Below are positions 18,658 to 28,635 of a stretch of DNA of 64,000 nucleotides, in pieces (positions within the stretch are counted from its first letter, which is position 1; each line of letters begins with the position of its first letter). Origin of the DNA: an uncultured Lachnospiraceae bacterium. GTDB taxonomy: Bacteria > Bacillota > Clostridia > Lachnospirales > Lachnospiraceae. The stretch lies in the NCBI GenBank assembly GCA_944381635.1, contig CALWLY010000001.1, positions 62,001 through 126,000 on the forward strand, read 5' to 3'. The notes under the pieces were generated by a model. That model was not told the DNA's origin and did no database searches. It saw nothing but the letters and a program-made list of their open reading frames with translations. Made by a program: the position numbers and the translations under genes.

Positions 18658-19599
18658 TTGCAGACACAGGAAAGAGAAAACAAAAGAACAGAAAGTGCCC
18701 GGAAAAGACTCGGAGTGTCTATCTGTGTACCCGCCTACAACAATCCGGAAGAGGTGGCAAGACTTTTTGATTCGATATGGAGTCAGACTTTTTCGGACTA
18801 CGAAGTAATATTATCTGACGATTCTACGGACAACAGAATAGAGGAAGCTATGAATCGTCTTGAAGAGACGCAAAGGGAAAAAGTGACCTATGTTCATAAT
18901 CCGAAACCGTTGGGACATATTTTCAACTGGAACAAGGCCTTATCCCTTGCAAAGGGCAAGTATGTAAAAATCATGTTCAGCGATGACTGGTTTACCGGCC
19001 CGGAAAGCCTTGAAAAAATGGTCGTTCTTCTGGAGGACAATCCGGATGCGGGGATGGCTTTCTGCGGTACTATGCAGGTTTCTTCCAAAACTTCCTACGC
19101 AAGAGCGGCAGGGAAGGAATACACAGACAGGTTAAAAAGAGATTACCGCAATCTGTTTTTGGGAAACGAGATAGGTGCTCCCAGTGCGGTTATCTATCGC
19201 AATACAGATGTGAGGTTTGACGAGGCAAGCAACTGGGCTTCCGACATGTTTTTATATTTTGAAATCCTTTCTGTAAACCCGGTTTTCGCTTTCACAAGAG
19301 AGCCTTTGATTTCCATAGGAATTCACGAAAGCCAGTATACAGAAATGTTTCAGGAGAAAGATATCCGTAAGTTTCAGGACCGGTTTCTTATGTATCAAAA
19401 ATATGGTCTTCAGTCGCAGGAAGCCTGCAGAAAGGAAATGCTGCATATGACAGTAGTCTTTAAGCAGGGGTGGAAGACCGCAAAGGAATGCGGGGCCACC
19501 GGGGGAGAATATCTGACGGAAAGACTGAGATGGTTCTGGAAAAATACCGTACTCGGGTATTGGAACGGGCTGAAGCATAAGCTGACCCCCGGGAAGTAA
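18658..19599 (+). CDS. GT2 glycosyltransferase (TTG start)
   Basis: The 313-residue GT-A enzyme has VSICVPAYNNPEEVARLFDS at the start, the DDSTDN nucleotide loop and the IMFSDDW acidic motif at about residue 105. The TTG at 18658 is chosen because GGAGG (18646-18650) is 7 bases upstream. An ATG at 18604 in the same frame has a Shine-Dalgarno only immediately adjacent and would add a non-homologous leader. It follows the GT17 gene and precedes the polymerase, so it likely acts on the same repeat unit. Specificity unknown. Confidence 0.87.
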   Translation: MQTQERENKRTESARKRLGVSICVPAYNNPEEVARLFDSIWSQTFSDYEVILSDDSTDNRIEEAMNRLEETQREKVTYVHNPKPLGHIFNWNKALSLAKGKYVKIMFSDDWFTGPESLEKMVVLLEDNPDAGMAFCGTMQVSSKTSYARAAGKEYTDRLKRDYRNLFLGNEIGAPSAVIYRNTDVRFDEASNWASDMFLYFEILSVNPVFAFTREPLISIGIHESQYTEMFQEKDIRKFQDRFLMYQKYGLQSQEACRKEMLHMTVVFKQGWKTAKECGATGGEYLTERLRWFWKNTVLGYWNGLKHKLTPGK

Positions 19600-19684
19600 G
19601 GGGAAAGAACTGCGGATGGCAGGTACAGATTCTGTATTTGCGTCTTCTCCTCAGCAGGAACGCTTCGAAATGGAGGAAATAGGT

Positions 19685-20863
19685 ATGAACTGGAAAGAAA
19701 AACTTCCGGCGGCAGGCAGAACATTTTTCTATGGCGGATTTTTTATAGAGCTGCTGGTTGTAATTTTGGATAAAAGCGATTATATCAATCCTTATGAAAG
19801 CTGGATGTTCCGCATTGCTTTCCTTTTATTTGTGCTGAAAATCTGTCTGACCAGATATACAGCCAGAGAATTGGGATGGATGATTCTTTTCGGACTGGTG
19901 GGAGTGCTCTGTTATTTCAGTTCAACAAGAGACGAGGCAGTCAGAATCGTCGTCTTTTGCATGGCGCTTAAGGGAATGGACTGGAAGAAAGTTCTGAAGG
20001 CAGCTTTCTGGTTCACAACGGCAGGGGTATTGCTGCTTGTTCTGCTTTCCGTGACTGGAATTTACGGCAATCTGTATCGGATCGCAGATTACGGCAGAGG
20101 CGACGGAGAACTGCGCTACTGCTTAGGTCTTGGTCATCCCAACGCTCTTTCCTGCATGGTATTTGTGCTTATGGTGCTTGGAATCGCCCTGTATCATGAA
20201 AAGTTGAAATGGTGGCATTACGGGCTGCTGGCAGTTCTAACGATTCTTACGTATGTGCTGACCGTGTCCAGGACAGGAATTTTGTTTATGGCCGGAGCCC
20301 TGGTGGTGGCCGTTTGCTTTCAGTATATTCCCGCGTTGGGAGAGAAAAAATGGGTCTATATTCTCGGATTTGCGGCTGTGGTATTCTGCGTAGCGCTTTC
20401 CTTTGTGGCAGCTTATTACGGAAAAGGGGATTCTCCGTTTCCGCTGCTTGACAGAGTGTTAAACGGGCGCTTCCGCAGTTCCTTTGATTACACGTACGAA
20501 GGCGGAGCCATGAAAAACTGGACGCTGTTTTCGGTCCCGGAAAACAATATTTATTTTGATACCGGTTACATAAGACTGTTTTACTGGTACGGAATCATCC
20601 CGGGAGCCGTCTATCTGTTTCTGAATCTTGCCATTATGTGGAAATGCATGAAAGAAAAGAGCAGATTCTGGTTTATGCTCCTGCTGCTGTTTTCCTGCTA
20701 TACTCTGTTGGAGGCGCACTTTATTTCCGTGTATATCGGACGCAACTATATGCTTGTGCTGATGGGAGCGTGGTGGAGTGAAATCCTCCATGCAGACAAA
20801 GGAAAGGATGCGTACTGGTGGCAGTTTTATAAACTTCTGCCCGGGAAAGGAGGAAATGCATGA
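19685..20863 (+). CDS. Wzy-like O-antigen/capsule polymerase (copy 1)
   Basis: The 392-residue polytopic protein has about ten predicted helices. A GLGHPNALSCMVFVL stretch near residue 155 and a later SRTGILFMAG block are typical of Wzy/O-antigen-ligase-type proteins. A large extracytoplasmic loop lies at about 255-300. It should join flipped repeat units on the outer face. ATG 19685 has GGAGG 8 bases upstream; the longer ORF from 19616 would add a polar leader. It overlaps the next gene by ATGA. A second such protein lies at 51182. Confidence 0.78.
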   Translation: MNWKEKLPAAGRTFFYGGFFIELLVVILDKSDYINPYESWMFRIAFLLFVLKICLTRYTARELGWMILFGLVGVLCYFSSTRDEAVRIVVFCMALKGMDWKKVLKAAFWFTTAGVLLLVLLSVTGIYGNLYRIADYGRGDGELRYCLGLGHPNALSCMVFVLMVLGIALYHEKLKWWHYGLLAVLTILTYVLTVSRTGILFMAGALVVAVCFQYIPALGEKKWVYILGFAAVVFCVALSFVAAYYGKGDSPFPLLDRVLNGRFRSSFDYTYEGGAMKNWTLFSVPENNIYFDTGYIRLFYWYGIIPGAVYLFLNLAIMWKCMKEKSRFWFMLLLLFSCYTLLEAHFISVYIGRNYMLVLMGAWWSEILHADKGKDAYWWQFYKLLPGKGGNA

Positions 20864-21996
20864 GACTTTTGATAGATTGCTATAAGCTGGTAAAAGGTGC
20901 CGGAAAGAGCATCGGCATTTACAATCTGACCGGGAGTATCATCACACATCTGGCTGCCACTCTTCCTGAAAAGCCGGAATGTGAAGAAATCATTGTTCTT
21001 GGCAACGAGTATAACCAAAAAGATTTTGATGTGTCGGGAGTAACTTTTGTCAAAGTACCCGGAAATCCCCTGAATAAAGTCAATATGATTTTATGGGAAC
21101 TTTTCCGCGTGCCTGTGTGGGCAAAGAAATACCATGCGGACAGGATTCTTTTCCCAAGAGGTTACCGTCCCCTGTTCTGCAGTGTGAAGGACACGATTAT
21201 AGTCCATGATCTGATTCCTTTTTATTACCATAAATATTTTCCGGATACGTTCAACAAGCTGGAAAATGCCTATATCATGAATCGCCTGAAAGCGTCCATC
21301 CGCAGGGCAAACCGGGTGATTACGATCTCGGAATATTCCCTGAAAGAGATGGAAGAGATGTGTCCGGGATGCAGAGACAGAGTTCATGTTATCTACAACG
21401 GCTACAACGATGTAAGTTGTCCGCAAGACGGAAAGTTTAAGGAAGTCAGTCCGCCGGATAACGGAAACTATCTGTTTGCAGTGACTTCAGGACTGCCTCA
21501 CAAAAACGCAGCCGGAATTCTGAAGGCTTACGATTCCTATTATCAGCAGGCGCTGAGAAAAAAAGAAAAACCGCTGTCCTTACTGGCAGTGGGAATTGAG
21601 GGAACAGAAGGGTATTCCATTTCAGAGGAGGCTGCAAAACATGTTACGTGTTATAAATTTATCAAAGACTTCGGAGATATGTGCCTTCTCTTGAAAGGAG
21701 CCAGAGCCTTTCTCTTTCTTTCTTACATGGAAGGATTCGGGTTCCCGCCTCTTGAGGCCATGCAGCTGGGAGTGCCGGTGGTGTGCTCTGACCGTTCTTC
21801 CCTGCCTGAAGTGGTAAAGGACGCAGGCATTCTTGTAGACCCGGACGATTTTGAGGCTGTGACGAAAGCCCTGGAGCGGGTGGTTTCCGATGAAGCCTTG
21901 AGAGAGAAACTGATTGAAAAAGGATACCAGAATATCAGACGTTTTTCCTGGGAAAGCCGCACGGAGCTTTACTGGGAAGAAATGCTCAGAAAATAG
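20860..21996 (+). CDS. GT4 glycosyltransferase
   Basis: The 378-residue GT-B enzyme has the blocks IIVHDLIPFYYHKYFP, RVITISEYSLKEM and the donor EX7E in YMEGFGFPPLEAM, followed by CSDRSSLPEV. This subgroup includes mannosyl- and rhamnosyltransferases of O-antigen loci, but the sugar is not assignable here. The start overlaps the polymerase stop (ATGA), so translation is coupled. The stop is immediately followed by the priming transferase gene. Confidence 0.9.
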   Translation: MRLLIDCYKLVKGAGKSIGIYNLTGSIITHLAATLPEKPECEEIIVLGNEYNQKDFDVSGVTFVKVPGNPLNKVNMILWELFRVPVWAKKYHADRILFPRGYRPLFCSVKDTIIVHDLIPFYYHKYFPDTFNKLENAYIMNRLKASIRRANRVITISEYSLKEMEEMCPGCRDRVHVIYNGYNDVSCPQDGKFKEVSPPDNGNYLFAVTSGLPHKNAAGILKAYDSYYQQALRKKEKPLSLLAVGIEGTEGYSISEEAAKHVTCYKFIKDFGDMCLLLKGARAFLFLSYMEGFGFPPLEAMQLGVPVVCSDRSSLPEVVKDAGILVDPDDFEAVTKALERVVSDEALREKLIEKGYQNIRRFSWESRTELYWEEMLRK

Positions 21997-22010
21997 TGGA
22001 GATAAAGCTT

Positions 22011-23423
22011 ATGGTACGCAGAAACAAAGTGATTATGACCTATGGTCTGTGGCTGGCAGATTTGCTGTGCATTATTTTTTCCTATATGATTGCCAATTAT
22101 ATACGTTACGGGAATTTTTCGGATATGGCGGACCGTTCTGTACACATCATGGTGTGCGTGTGCTTCCTGCTTTTCTTTACCGTGTACACTTTTTTCATAG
22201 ACAACAGCCGGAATTTTCTCAAGAGAGGTTATCTGGCTGAGGCAGTGGAAGTCATAAAGTATAACGCAGCCATGGTTTTGGTAGTGGGATTTTTCCTGTT
22301 TATGATCAAAAAATCCGATCTGTTTTCCAGGCTGGTAATGGGTTACTTTATTGTCATCAACATAGTCTTAGTCTATGTGGTTCATCTGATCTTAAAGAAA
22401 GTTTTTTACACGATGTTTTCTTCCGAGAGAACCGTCATCAAGATTATGGTGGCAGCAGAGAGAGAGCTTTTGGAGGAAACGGTAAAACGTCTGAAAGACG
22501 TGCTTGGTGTGGATTATCAGATCACGGCGCTTGCCTGTGTGGATGACAAGGGAAATCTTGAAGAAATCGAAGGTATCCCGGTGGTGGCAGGAGGGGAAGA
22601 CCTGCTGGAGGTTGCAAAACAGCTCCCTCTTGACGAAGTGTTTATCAACGCTTACCATCTGCACCGGGAAGAGAAAGGAAAACTGATCCGGGGATTTGGA
22701 GAAATGGGGGTAAGCTGTCATTACAATCTGGGCGTTTACCAGGATGCAAAGAACCCGGGAACAGTAGAAAGCTTCGGCGGTTACACGGTTATTTCTTATG
22801 ACAGTTTTCACAGCAGCTATAAGCGTCAGCTGATCAAGAGACTTATGGATATTGTGGGAGGCCTGGTGGGTTCCCTGATCACCATCATCATGTTTCCGTT
22901 TCTGGCAGCGGCAATCAAATTAGATTCTCCCGGTCCGGTATTGTTCTCTCAGACGAGAATCGGCCGAAACGGAAGAAGATTTAAAATCTTTAAATTCCGC
23001 TCCATGTATGTGGATGCAGAGGAGCGAAAGAAAGAACTGGAGGCTCAAAACGAAGTAAAAGGCCTCATGTTTAAAATGGAAAACGACCCCCGTGTCACCA
23101 AAGTGGGAAAATTCCTGCGCAAGACAAGCCTGGATGAATTTCCACAGTTTTTCAACGTGCTTGCGGGAGATATGAGTCTTGTGGGAACAAGGCCGCCCAC
23201 GGAGGACGAGTTTGAAAAGTATAATCTTTACTATCGCCGCAGAATCAGCATGACTCCCGGACTTACCGGTATGTGGCAGGTAAGCGGACGAAGTGATATC
23301 GATGACTTTGAGGAGGTAGTGCGCCTGGATCTGCAGTACATTGACAACTGGTCACTGACGCTGGATATTAAAATACTGATTCAGACAGTGGGCGTGGTAC
23401 TTTTCGGAAAAGGGGCAAAATAG
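22011..23423 (+). CDS. Initiating undecaprenyl-phosphate phosphosugar transferase (PHPT, WbaP/WcaJ type)
   Basis: The 470-residue protein has four or five N-terminal membrane helices (to about residue 125), a soluble CoA-binding-like middle, then a re-entrant helix and the catalytic domain from about 270. That domain has [31 protein letters not shown] and [14 protein letters not shown], all characteristic of polyisoprenyl-phosphate hexose-1-phosphate transferases. It puts the first sugar-phosphate on undecaprenyl phosphate. ATG 22011 has GGAG 9 bases upstream; an in-frame GTG at 21996 is the alternative. Its mid-locus position is unusual. Confidence 0.93.
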   Translation: MVRRNKVIMTYGLWLADLLCIIFSYMIANYIRYGNFSDMADRSVHIMVCVCFLLFFTVYTFFIDNSRNFLKRGYLAEAVEVIKYNAAMVLVVGFFLFMIKKSDLFSRLVMGYFIVINIVLVYVVHLILKKVFYTMFSSERTVIKIMVAAERELLEETVKRLKDVLGVDYQITALACVDDKGNLEEIEGIPVVAGGEDLLEVAKQLPLDEVFINAYHLHREEKGKLIRGFGEMGVSCHYNLGVYQDAKNPGTVESFGGYTVISYDSFHSSYKRQLIKRLMDIVGGLVGSLITIIMFPFLAAAIKLDSPGPVLFSQTRIGRNGRRFKIFKFRSMYVDAEERKKELEAQNEVKGLMFKMENDPRVTKVGKFLRKTSLDEFPQFFNVLAGDMSLVGTRPPTEDEFEKYNLYYRRRISMTPGLTGMWQVSGRSDIDDFEEVVRLDLQYIDNWSLTLDIKILIQTVGVVLFGKGAK

Positions 23424-23426
23424 AAA

Positions 23427-24569
23427 ATGGCAGCAAGACTGATTTTGTACGATACCTGTAATTTCAGAGATTTTCCGGTGGGGGGACAGATCACCAGCAT
23501 CAAAAATTTCCTTCGCTTTCTGCAGGAGACCTGTCCGCAGCATACCAAAGATGTACTTTTGGTGGGCGTAAGCACCGATCCGGAAGAAGTAGGGAAAATA
23601 AAGACCATCGAAACGGTCGGAGGAAAGTTCTCTTTTCTGGCTGTGACGGAAGCTGCCGCTCAGCTTGACAAGGTAAAAAAATCCCTTCGCCTGGAATATG
23701 TGAAAGGGCTTTCGCGCTATCGCAGACTGCTGGGACTTAAGAAAGAAGACTGTAATTATATTCATACGCCGGAAGCTTTTGGCGTTGTGAGAATCTTAAG
23801 ACCCGGGGCAGTGTGCTATGTGTTTTCCCATGGTTCTTACATGAATATGTGGCAGAGGGTTCGATTTTTCAGAAAACAGCCATGGATAAGAAAAATTTTT
23901 CAAGGCTTTTTGGTTCATGTCATAAAAAGCTGCAACGGTATTTTTGTATTGGAAGCAGAGACTGAACAAGAATATAGGACATACAATAGAAAAGTTTATC
24001 ATGTAGGAAATTCAATTGTATGTCAGGAATATAGAGAGAAAAGTTTCAATCCTGAAAATATTCATTTTTTGTATGCAGGGCGTCTTTCAAAAGTAAAAAA
24101 TATAGGTCCATTGATAGAAGCAGTTCAGAAGTATGAAAAATCCTGCTCGTTCAGAATAGTTGGAGGCGGGGAGGAGCGACAGGAATTAGAGAAGCTTCTG
24201 GACTCTTCAGGAAGGGTTGCTTTTGTGGGAGCTGTTTCTCCGGAAGAGACAAAAGAAGAAATGAAAAAAGCCGATATTCTTCTTATGAACTCTACATTTG
24301 AGGGAATACCTATGACGATATTGGAAGCCATAAGTTTGGGAGTGCCTGTAGTTACTACGGACGTAGGAGGAATCAAAGAAGTTCTCCGCTATGGCAAGGA
24401 CTCTGAAGTGACAGATGGAAGCGTTGAAAGTATTCATAGGGCTATAGAAAAAATTTCAGATAATTACGGAGAATATGCAAAGGCAGCATATTTGCGTTCC
24501 AAAGATTTTGATTATCGCGTGGTAAACAAGGGAATTTTGCAGATTTTGAACGGAAAGCTTAACTGGTAA
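23427..24569 (+). CDS. GT4 glycosyltransferase with internal composition break
   Basis: The 380-residue GT-B enzyme has DFPVGGQITSI at the N-terminal glycine loop and EX7E in FEGIPMTILEAISLGVPVVTTDVGG. The start is 3 bases after the priming transferase. The first roughly 400 bases have GC near that of upstream genes, while from about 23,880 the gene becomes clearly AT-richer with different codon use, as if two halves were joined by recombination. The frame is intact and both halves look functional. Donor sugar unknown. Confidence 0.88.
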   Translation: MAARLILYDTCNFRDFPVGGQITSIKNFLRFLQETCPQHTKDVLLVGVSTDPEEVGKIKTIETVGGKFSFLAVTEAAAQLDKVKKSLRLEYVKGLSRYRRLLGLKKEDCNYIHTPEAFGVVRILRPGAVCYVFSHGSYMNMWQRVRFFRKQPWIRKIFQGFLVHVIKSCNGIFVLEAETEQEYRTYNRKVYHVGNSIVCQEYREKSFNPENIHFLYAGRLSKVKNIGPLIEAVQKYEKSCSFRIVGGGEERQELEKLLDSSGRVAFVGAVSPEETKEEMKKADILLMNSTFEGIPMTILEAISLGVPVVTTDVGGIKEVLRYGKDSEVTDGSVESIHRAIEKISDNYGEYAKAAYLRSKDFDYRVVNKGILQILNGKLNW

Positions 24570-24637
24570 ATGAATGACTGTGATTTTAAAGGCAGGATGA
24601 AAACAGAAGGAAATAAAGAGAAGGACAGGAAAATATT

Positions 24638-25201
24638 TTGATACAGAGCAAAAAGGACTATCGGGAATATTTAGAGACAGAATACCAACTTTATTTTCCA
24701 AAAGGAAAAACAGAATTTATCAAGGGTTTTCTTATGCGCTCCAAGTTTTATCGTATATGGAGATTCTTAAAAAATCTGCGGAAGGCAGAGTATTATAAGA
24801 ACTGTGAAAATACAGGTTGGGGAAAGGTGAAGTTCGCCTGGTATCACCGAAAAAAAAATATTTTGGGAAGCAAACTGGGATTTGAAGTGGCAGAGAATAG
24901 TTTTGATAAGGGAGTGCTGATTTATCATATTGCACCTCTTATCATAAACGAGGATGCCAGAATTGGAAAAAATTCTCGTATTTCAGGCAACTTATGTATT
25001 GGAAATACAGGACCGGGAACAGGGAGTCCCTGCATCGGAGAAGGTGTGGAGTTTGGATGGGGAAGCTGCGTTATTGGTCATATCCATATTGCGGACAAAG
25101 TAAAAATCGGAGCAGGGGCTGTGGTGACAAAAGATATACAACAGACAGGTGAATGTGTAGCAGGCGTGCCTGCCAGAAATTTATCAGGGAGAAAGAGATG
25201 A
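24638..25201 (+). CDS. Serine-acetyltransferase-like (hexapeptide, LbH) O-acetyltransferase
   Basis: The 187-residue protein has a C-terminal left-handed beta-helix made of hexapeptide turns (from about residue 95: INEDARIGKNSRISGN, IGEGVEFGWGSCVIG, VKIGAGAVVTKDI), ending GVPARNLSG. Such CysE/WcaF-like proteins move acetyl from acetyl-CoA to a sugar hydroxyl or amine. A TTG start is used, with AGGACAGGA about 8 bases upstream. The gene is AT-richer than its downstream neighbour, which it overlaps by ATGA. The acceptor is probably a sugar of this glycan (inference). Confidence 0.82.
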   Translation: MIQSKKDYREYLETEYQLYFPKGKTEFIKGFLMRSKFYRIWRFLKNLRKAEYYKNCENTGWGKVKFAWYHRKKNILGSKLGFEVAENSFDKGVLIYHIAPLIINEDARIGKNSRISGNLCIGNTGPGTGSPCIGEGVEFGWGSCVIGHIHIADKVKIGAGAVVTKDIQQTGECVAGVPARNLSGRKR

Positions 25202-26223
25202 AAGAGCAGGTTCTCATCAGCGTGATCGTGCCGGTTTATGCGGCAGAAAAATATCTGGAGCGGTGTGTGAATAGCCTTACAGGGCAGACGTGGAAAAATC
25301 TGGAAATTCTGCTGATCGACGACGGGGCAAAGGACAGATCGCCGCAGATGTGCGACGAATTTGCTGAAAAAGATAACAGAATCCGCGTGGTTCATAAGGA
25401 AAACGGCGGACTTATGTCAGCCTGGATGCGCGGCGTCAAAGAAAGTACAGGGGAATATCTGTGCTTTGTGGACAGCGACGACTGGATCAATCTTGATATG
25501 ATAGAAAAAATGCAGCAGCAGACCGCAGGGGTAAAAGGAGAGGTCGTATGCTGCAATTTTGTCATCAGCCGTCCGGATGGGGAAAGCCGTCAGTGCCACG
25601 GACTGGCACCGGGAGTCTATGAGAAAGAGGCGCTGGAAGAAAAGGTAAAACCTCATCTTTTGGGAAACGAAAACCGCTCCGTATGCTTATCCCGGTGTAT
25701 GAAGCTGATTTCCAGAGAGCTGGTTGAGCAGAATATGAAATTCTGTGATCCCGCAATTCGAATGGGCGAGGATGTGAACATTATGCTTCCGGCACTGCTG
25801 GATGCACGCCGGATTGTGATCATGAAAGATTCCTGGTTCTATCATTATTTTTACAATGAGGAATCCATGGTTCATAAATACGATGAAGGCATGTACGAAA
25901 ACGTACTTCGCCTAAACCGGGTTATTTTCGATATACTGGAAGAGAAAAAGGCCCGGGATAAAAAAATGCAGGCGGAGAAGGAAAGCATTTTCCTGTTTAT
26001 GCTTGTCATAAAAAATGAACTGCGGGGAGGCGGCAGCCAGGCGCCATCCAAAGTAAGACAGCTCTGTCTTGACAATCGGACCGGAGAAAAAATACGGAAA
26101 TATAATATCACAGCTTCCGATAAAGCAAATCGTCTTATCCTTTCCGTCATGAAGAAACCTTCTATGGGAAAAATTGCTCTTCTTCAGACAGTTTTGCGAA
26201 TCTATGACAGGATGCGCGGATAA
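25198..26223 (+). CDS. GT2 glycosyltransferase
   Basis: The 341-residue GT-A enzyme starts MKEQVLISVIVPVYAAEKY and has LLIDDGAKDRS in the nucleotide loop and FVDSDDW as the acidic DXD-like motif. ATG 25198 overlaps the acetyltransferase stop by ATGA; an upstream in-frame start at 25153 lies inside that gene and is disfavoured. GC content returns to the higher value here. It resembles the GT2 at 11880 but has a divergent segment (GGLMSAWMRG) where the paralogue has GGLSDARNAG. Sugar unknown. Confidence 0.9.
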   Translation: MKEQVLISVIVPVYAAEKYLERCVNSLTGQTWKNLEILLIDDGAKDRSPQMCDEFAEKDNRIRVVHKENGGLMSAWMRGVKESTGEYLCFVDSDDWINLDMIEKMQQQTAGVKGEVVCCNFVISRPDGESRQCHGLAPGVYEKEALEEKVKPHLLGNENRSVCLSRCMKLISRELVEQNMKFCDPAIRMGEDVNIMLPALLDARRIVIMKDSWFYHYFYNEESMVHKYDEGMYENVLRLNRVIFDILEEKKARDKKMQAEKESIFLFMLVIKNELRGGGSQAPSKVRQLCLDNRTGEKIRKYNITASDKANRLILSVMKKPSMGKIALLQTVLRIYDRMRG

Positions 26224-26241
26224 AGACAGATGGGGGAATTT

Positions 26242-27243
26242 ATGGAAAAGGGGAAAATCAGTATCATCATACCTGTTTTTAATACGGTACGCTATCTTTC
26301 ACAGTGTCTGGAAAGCATCTTAAGGCAGAGTTATCCGAATTTTGAAATTAGAATTATCGATGATAACTCCACGGACGGCACCAGTCAGCTCTGTGATGAA
26401 TGGGAGAGAAAAGATTCCCATATTCGGGTCATTCACAAGGAAAACCACGGCGTGTCTGTGGCAAGAAACCGGGGGATCACGGAGACCGACGGAGAATATT
26501 TTCTGTTTGTGGACGGAGATGACGCCATACACCCGGATATGCTGAAAACCTTGCTGAAAGTCATTGAAGAACAGAAAGCTGATCTGGCAGTCTGCGGTTT
26601 TCGGGAATGGAAGGGAGAACCTTTGCAAAAGCTGGCGCTGGAAGAGACAGAAAAGTGTAAAAACAGCGGACTTACTATAAAAACAGCAGATAAAGACAGC
26701 TATGTGAAAAATTATCTTTTAAACGGTTATACCAGATGCTGGAGTGTGCTCTACCGGAGAGAAACGTTGGGAAAAGCCAGATTTCCGGAAGGTATCAGCA
26801 TCGGGGAAGACATGCTGTTTCTGGTGGATACCTTAAAATATATGAAAAAAGCGGTCATTCTGGATTTTGCCGGCTATTATTACCGGCTGAATGAGGCGGG
26901 GGCCATGCAGCGGGCGTTTCGCCCCTCCTACATGGATCAGATTCTCTGCTGGCAGAAAGCGGAGGAGATTTTAACCCCTGCCTATCCGGAGTGCCGGGAA
27001 AAAATCCAGAGTATTCAGATTGTTTCTGCCATGCTCACGGCAGGAAAGCTGGCGGCTCTTGCCGGGAAAGAGCGCAGAGCTCAGACCATGTATGTAAAAC
27101 AGTGCAGGAACGATGTGAAAAAACTGTGGAAGATCAAGGCAGTGCGCCGCCTGTTGGACAGAGGGTATCGGGTAAAGACAGCGTTGTTCCGGTATTTTCC
27201 GCGGCTGTATCTGGCGCTGTACCATATCTGGAAAAAAGGATGA
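26242..27243 (+). CDS. GT2 glycosyltransferase
   Basis: The 333-residue GT-A enzyme has ISIIIPVFNTVRYLSQCLES, IDDNSTDGT and FVDGDDAIH. ATG 26242 has a G-rich GGGGGA site 5 bases upstream; an in-frame ATG at 26230 is less likely. It is the second of two tandem GT2 genes and is a paralogue of 11880. It likely adds a sugar to the lipid-linked unit in the cytoplasm. Nothing in the sequence defines donor or linkage. Confidence 0.9.
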   Translation: MEKGKISIIIPVFNTVRYLSQCLESILRQSYPNFEIRIIDDNSTDGTSQLCDEWERKDSHIRVIHKENHGVSVARNRGITETDGEYFLFVDGDDAIHPDMLKTLLKVIEEQKADLAVCGFREWKGEPLQKLALEETEKCKNSGLTIKTADKDSYVKNYLLNGYTRCWSVLYRRETLGKARFPEGISIGEDMLFLVDTLKYMKKAVILDFAGYYYRLNEAGAMQRAFRPSYMDQILCWQKAEEILTPAYPECREKIQSIQIVSAMLTAGKLAALAGKERRAQTMYVKQCRNDVKKLWKIKAVRRLLDRGYRVKTALFRYFPRLYLALYHIWKKG

Positions 27244-27309
27244 GGAAAAGAAGCGGCAGGCGGACTGGGAAAAAAGAAACGGAAAGTTGGCAGATGGGAG
27301 AAAAGAAAG

Positions 27310-28491
27310 TTGAAAAAAGATAAAGTTGTTTTATATATGCATGCGGGAAGCGGAAATCACGGCTGTGAGGCGATCGTCAACAGTCTGTGCAAGTTTTTGC
27401 CCGCTCCGGCAATACTGGTGACACACAGAAAGGAAGAGGACGAAAAATACTCGCTGAACAATCTCTGTTCCGAGATTGTTCAGGAGAGAAGTATCAATCA
27501 AAACTTTTTCGTTCATGCCTGGTATTATGCCATAAGAAAGATTTTTCACGACCCGGAATCCTTTTTAAGATATCGCTATCGGCAGGTTATCGGAAAAAAT
27601 GCCCATGCATTGAATATTTCCATCGGCGGAGATAATTATTGCTATGACAATATGGTGTCCGACTTAAAACTTGCGAACAGCATGTTTCATCATCAGGGAT
27701 GTTCCACAGTGCTTCTGGGCTGTTCTGTGGAACCGGAACGGCTTAAGGATAAGACTATTGTGGAGGATTTAAAGCGCTATGATGCCATCATGGCGAGAGA
27801 ATCCATCACTTATCAGGCGCTGAAAGAAGCAGGAATCTGTGAGAACGTTTACCTGTATCCGGATACTGCGTTTCTTCTGGATAAAGAAGAACTTCCTTTG
27901 CCGGAAGGCTTTGAGGAAGGAAATACCATAGGGCTTAACATCAGCCCCATGATTGTGGCGGAGGAAAAGAAAAACGGCATCACCATGCGCAATTATGAGG
28001 CATTGATACAGCATATTCTGGACACAACAGATATGAAAATTGCACTGATTCCCCACGTAATCTGGAAGCAGAATGACGACAGAGAACCGATACAGAAGCT
28101 GTACGAAAAATTTTCTCACACCGGAAGGGTGATAAAAATCGAGGACGCTACGGCCCCTCAGCTGAAAGGCTATATCGGCCGCTGCAGAATGTTTATCGGA
28201 GCAAGAACACACGCCACGATTGCAGCTTACTCAAGCTGTGTGCCTACCCTGGTTGTAGGATATTCCGTGAAGGCTCTTGGAATTGCAAAAGATTTGTTCG
28301 GAACCAGTGAAAACTATGTGCTTCCGGTGCAGAAACTGGAGAACAGGGAAGATTTGCTGCAGGCTTTTGAATGGCTGAAAAAGGAAGAGGAAAATATGCG
28401 AAGCCATCTTCACAAAGTTATGCCGGAATACCAGGAAAAAGTAAGAGGCATTGCAGGAACATTGCAGAAAATATGGGATAAGTTATCCTGA
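27310..28491 (+). CDS. Polysaccharide pyruvyltransferase family protein
   Basis: The 393-residue protein starts from a TTG with a GGGAG-rich region upstream. It contains MHAGSGNHGCEAIV (glycine loop), NISIGGDNYCYDNM, YPDTAFLL and RMFIGARTHATIAAYSS, the set of blocks of the PssM/CsaB family. These enzymes use phosphoenolpyruvate to form a pyruvyl ketal on a sugar, giving a negative charge. It lies after the tandem GT2 genes, and a 144-bp AT-rich spacer follows. Confidence 0.88.
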   Translation: MKKDKVVLYMHAGSGNHGCEAIVNSLCKFLPAPAILVTHRKEEDEKYSLNNLCSEIVQERSINQNFFVHAWYYAIRKIFHDPESFLRYRYRQVIGKNAHALNISIGGDNYCYDNMVSDLKLANSMFHHQGCSTVLLGCSVEPERLKDKTIVEDLKRYDAIMARESITYQALKEAGICENVYLYPDTAFLLDKEELPLPEGFEEGNTIGLNISPMIVAEEKKNGITMRNYEALIQHILDTTDMKIALIPHVIWKQNDDREPIQKLYEKFSHTGRVIKIEDATAPQLKGYIGRCRMFIGARTHATIAAYSSCVPTLVVGYSVKALGIAKDLFGTSENYVLPVQKLENREDLLQAFEWLKKEEENMRSHLHKVMPEYQEKVRGIAGTLQKIWDKLS

Positions 28492-28635
28492 GACAAATGA
28501 GATTTTTCCCGCTGAGAAAGATAAAAAAGAAAGAAAATTCATGGAATTTTCGGAATAACATTAAATTTCGGAACAATTCGAAAAATTAAGTGAAAATAAG
28601 AAGAGTTTAGAATATTTTGAAAAAAGGCATAAAAT

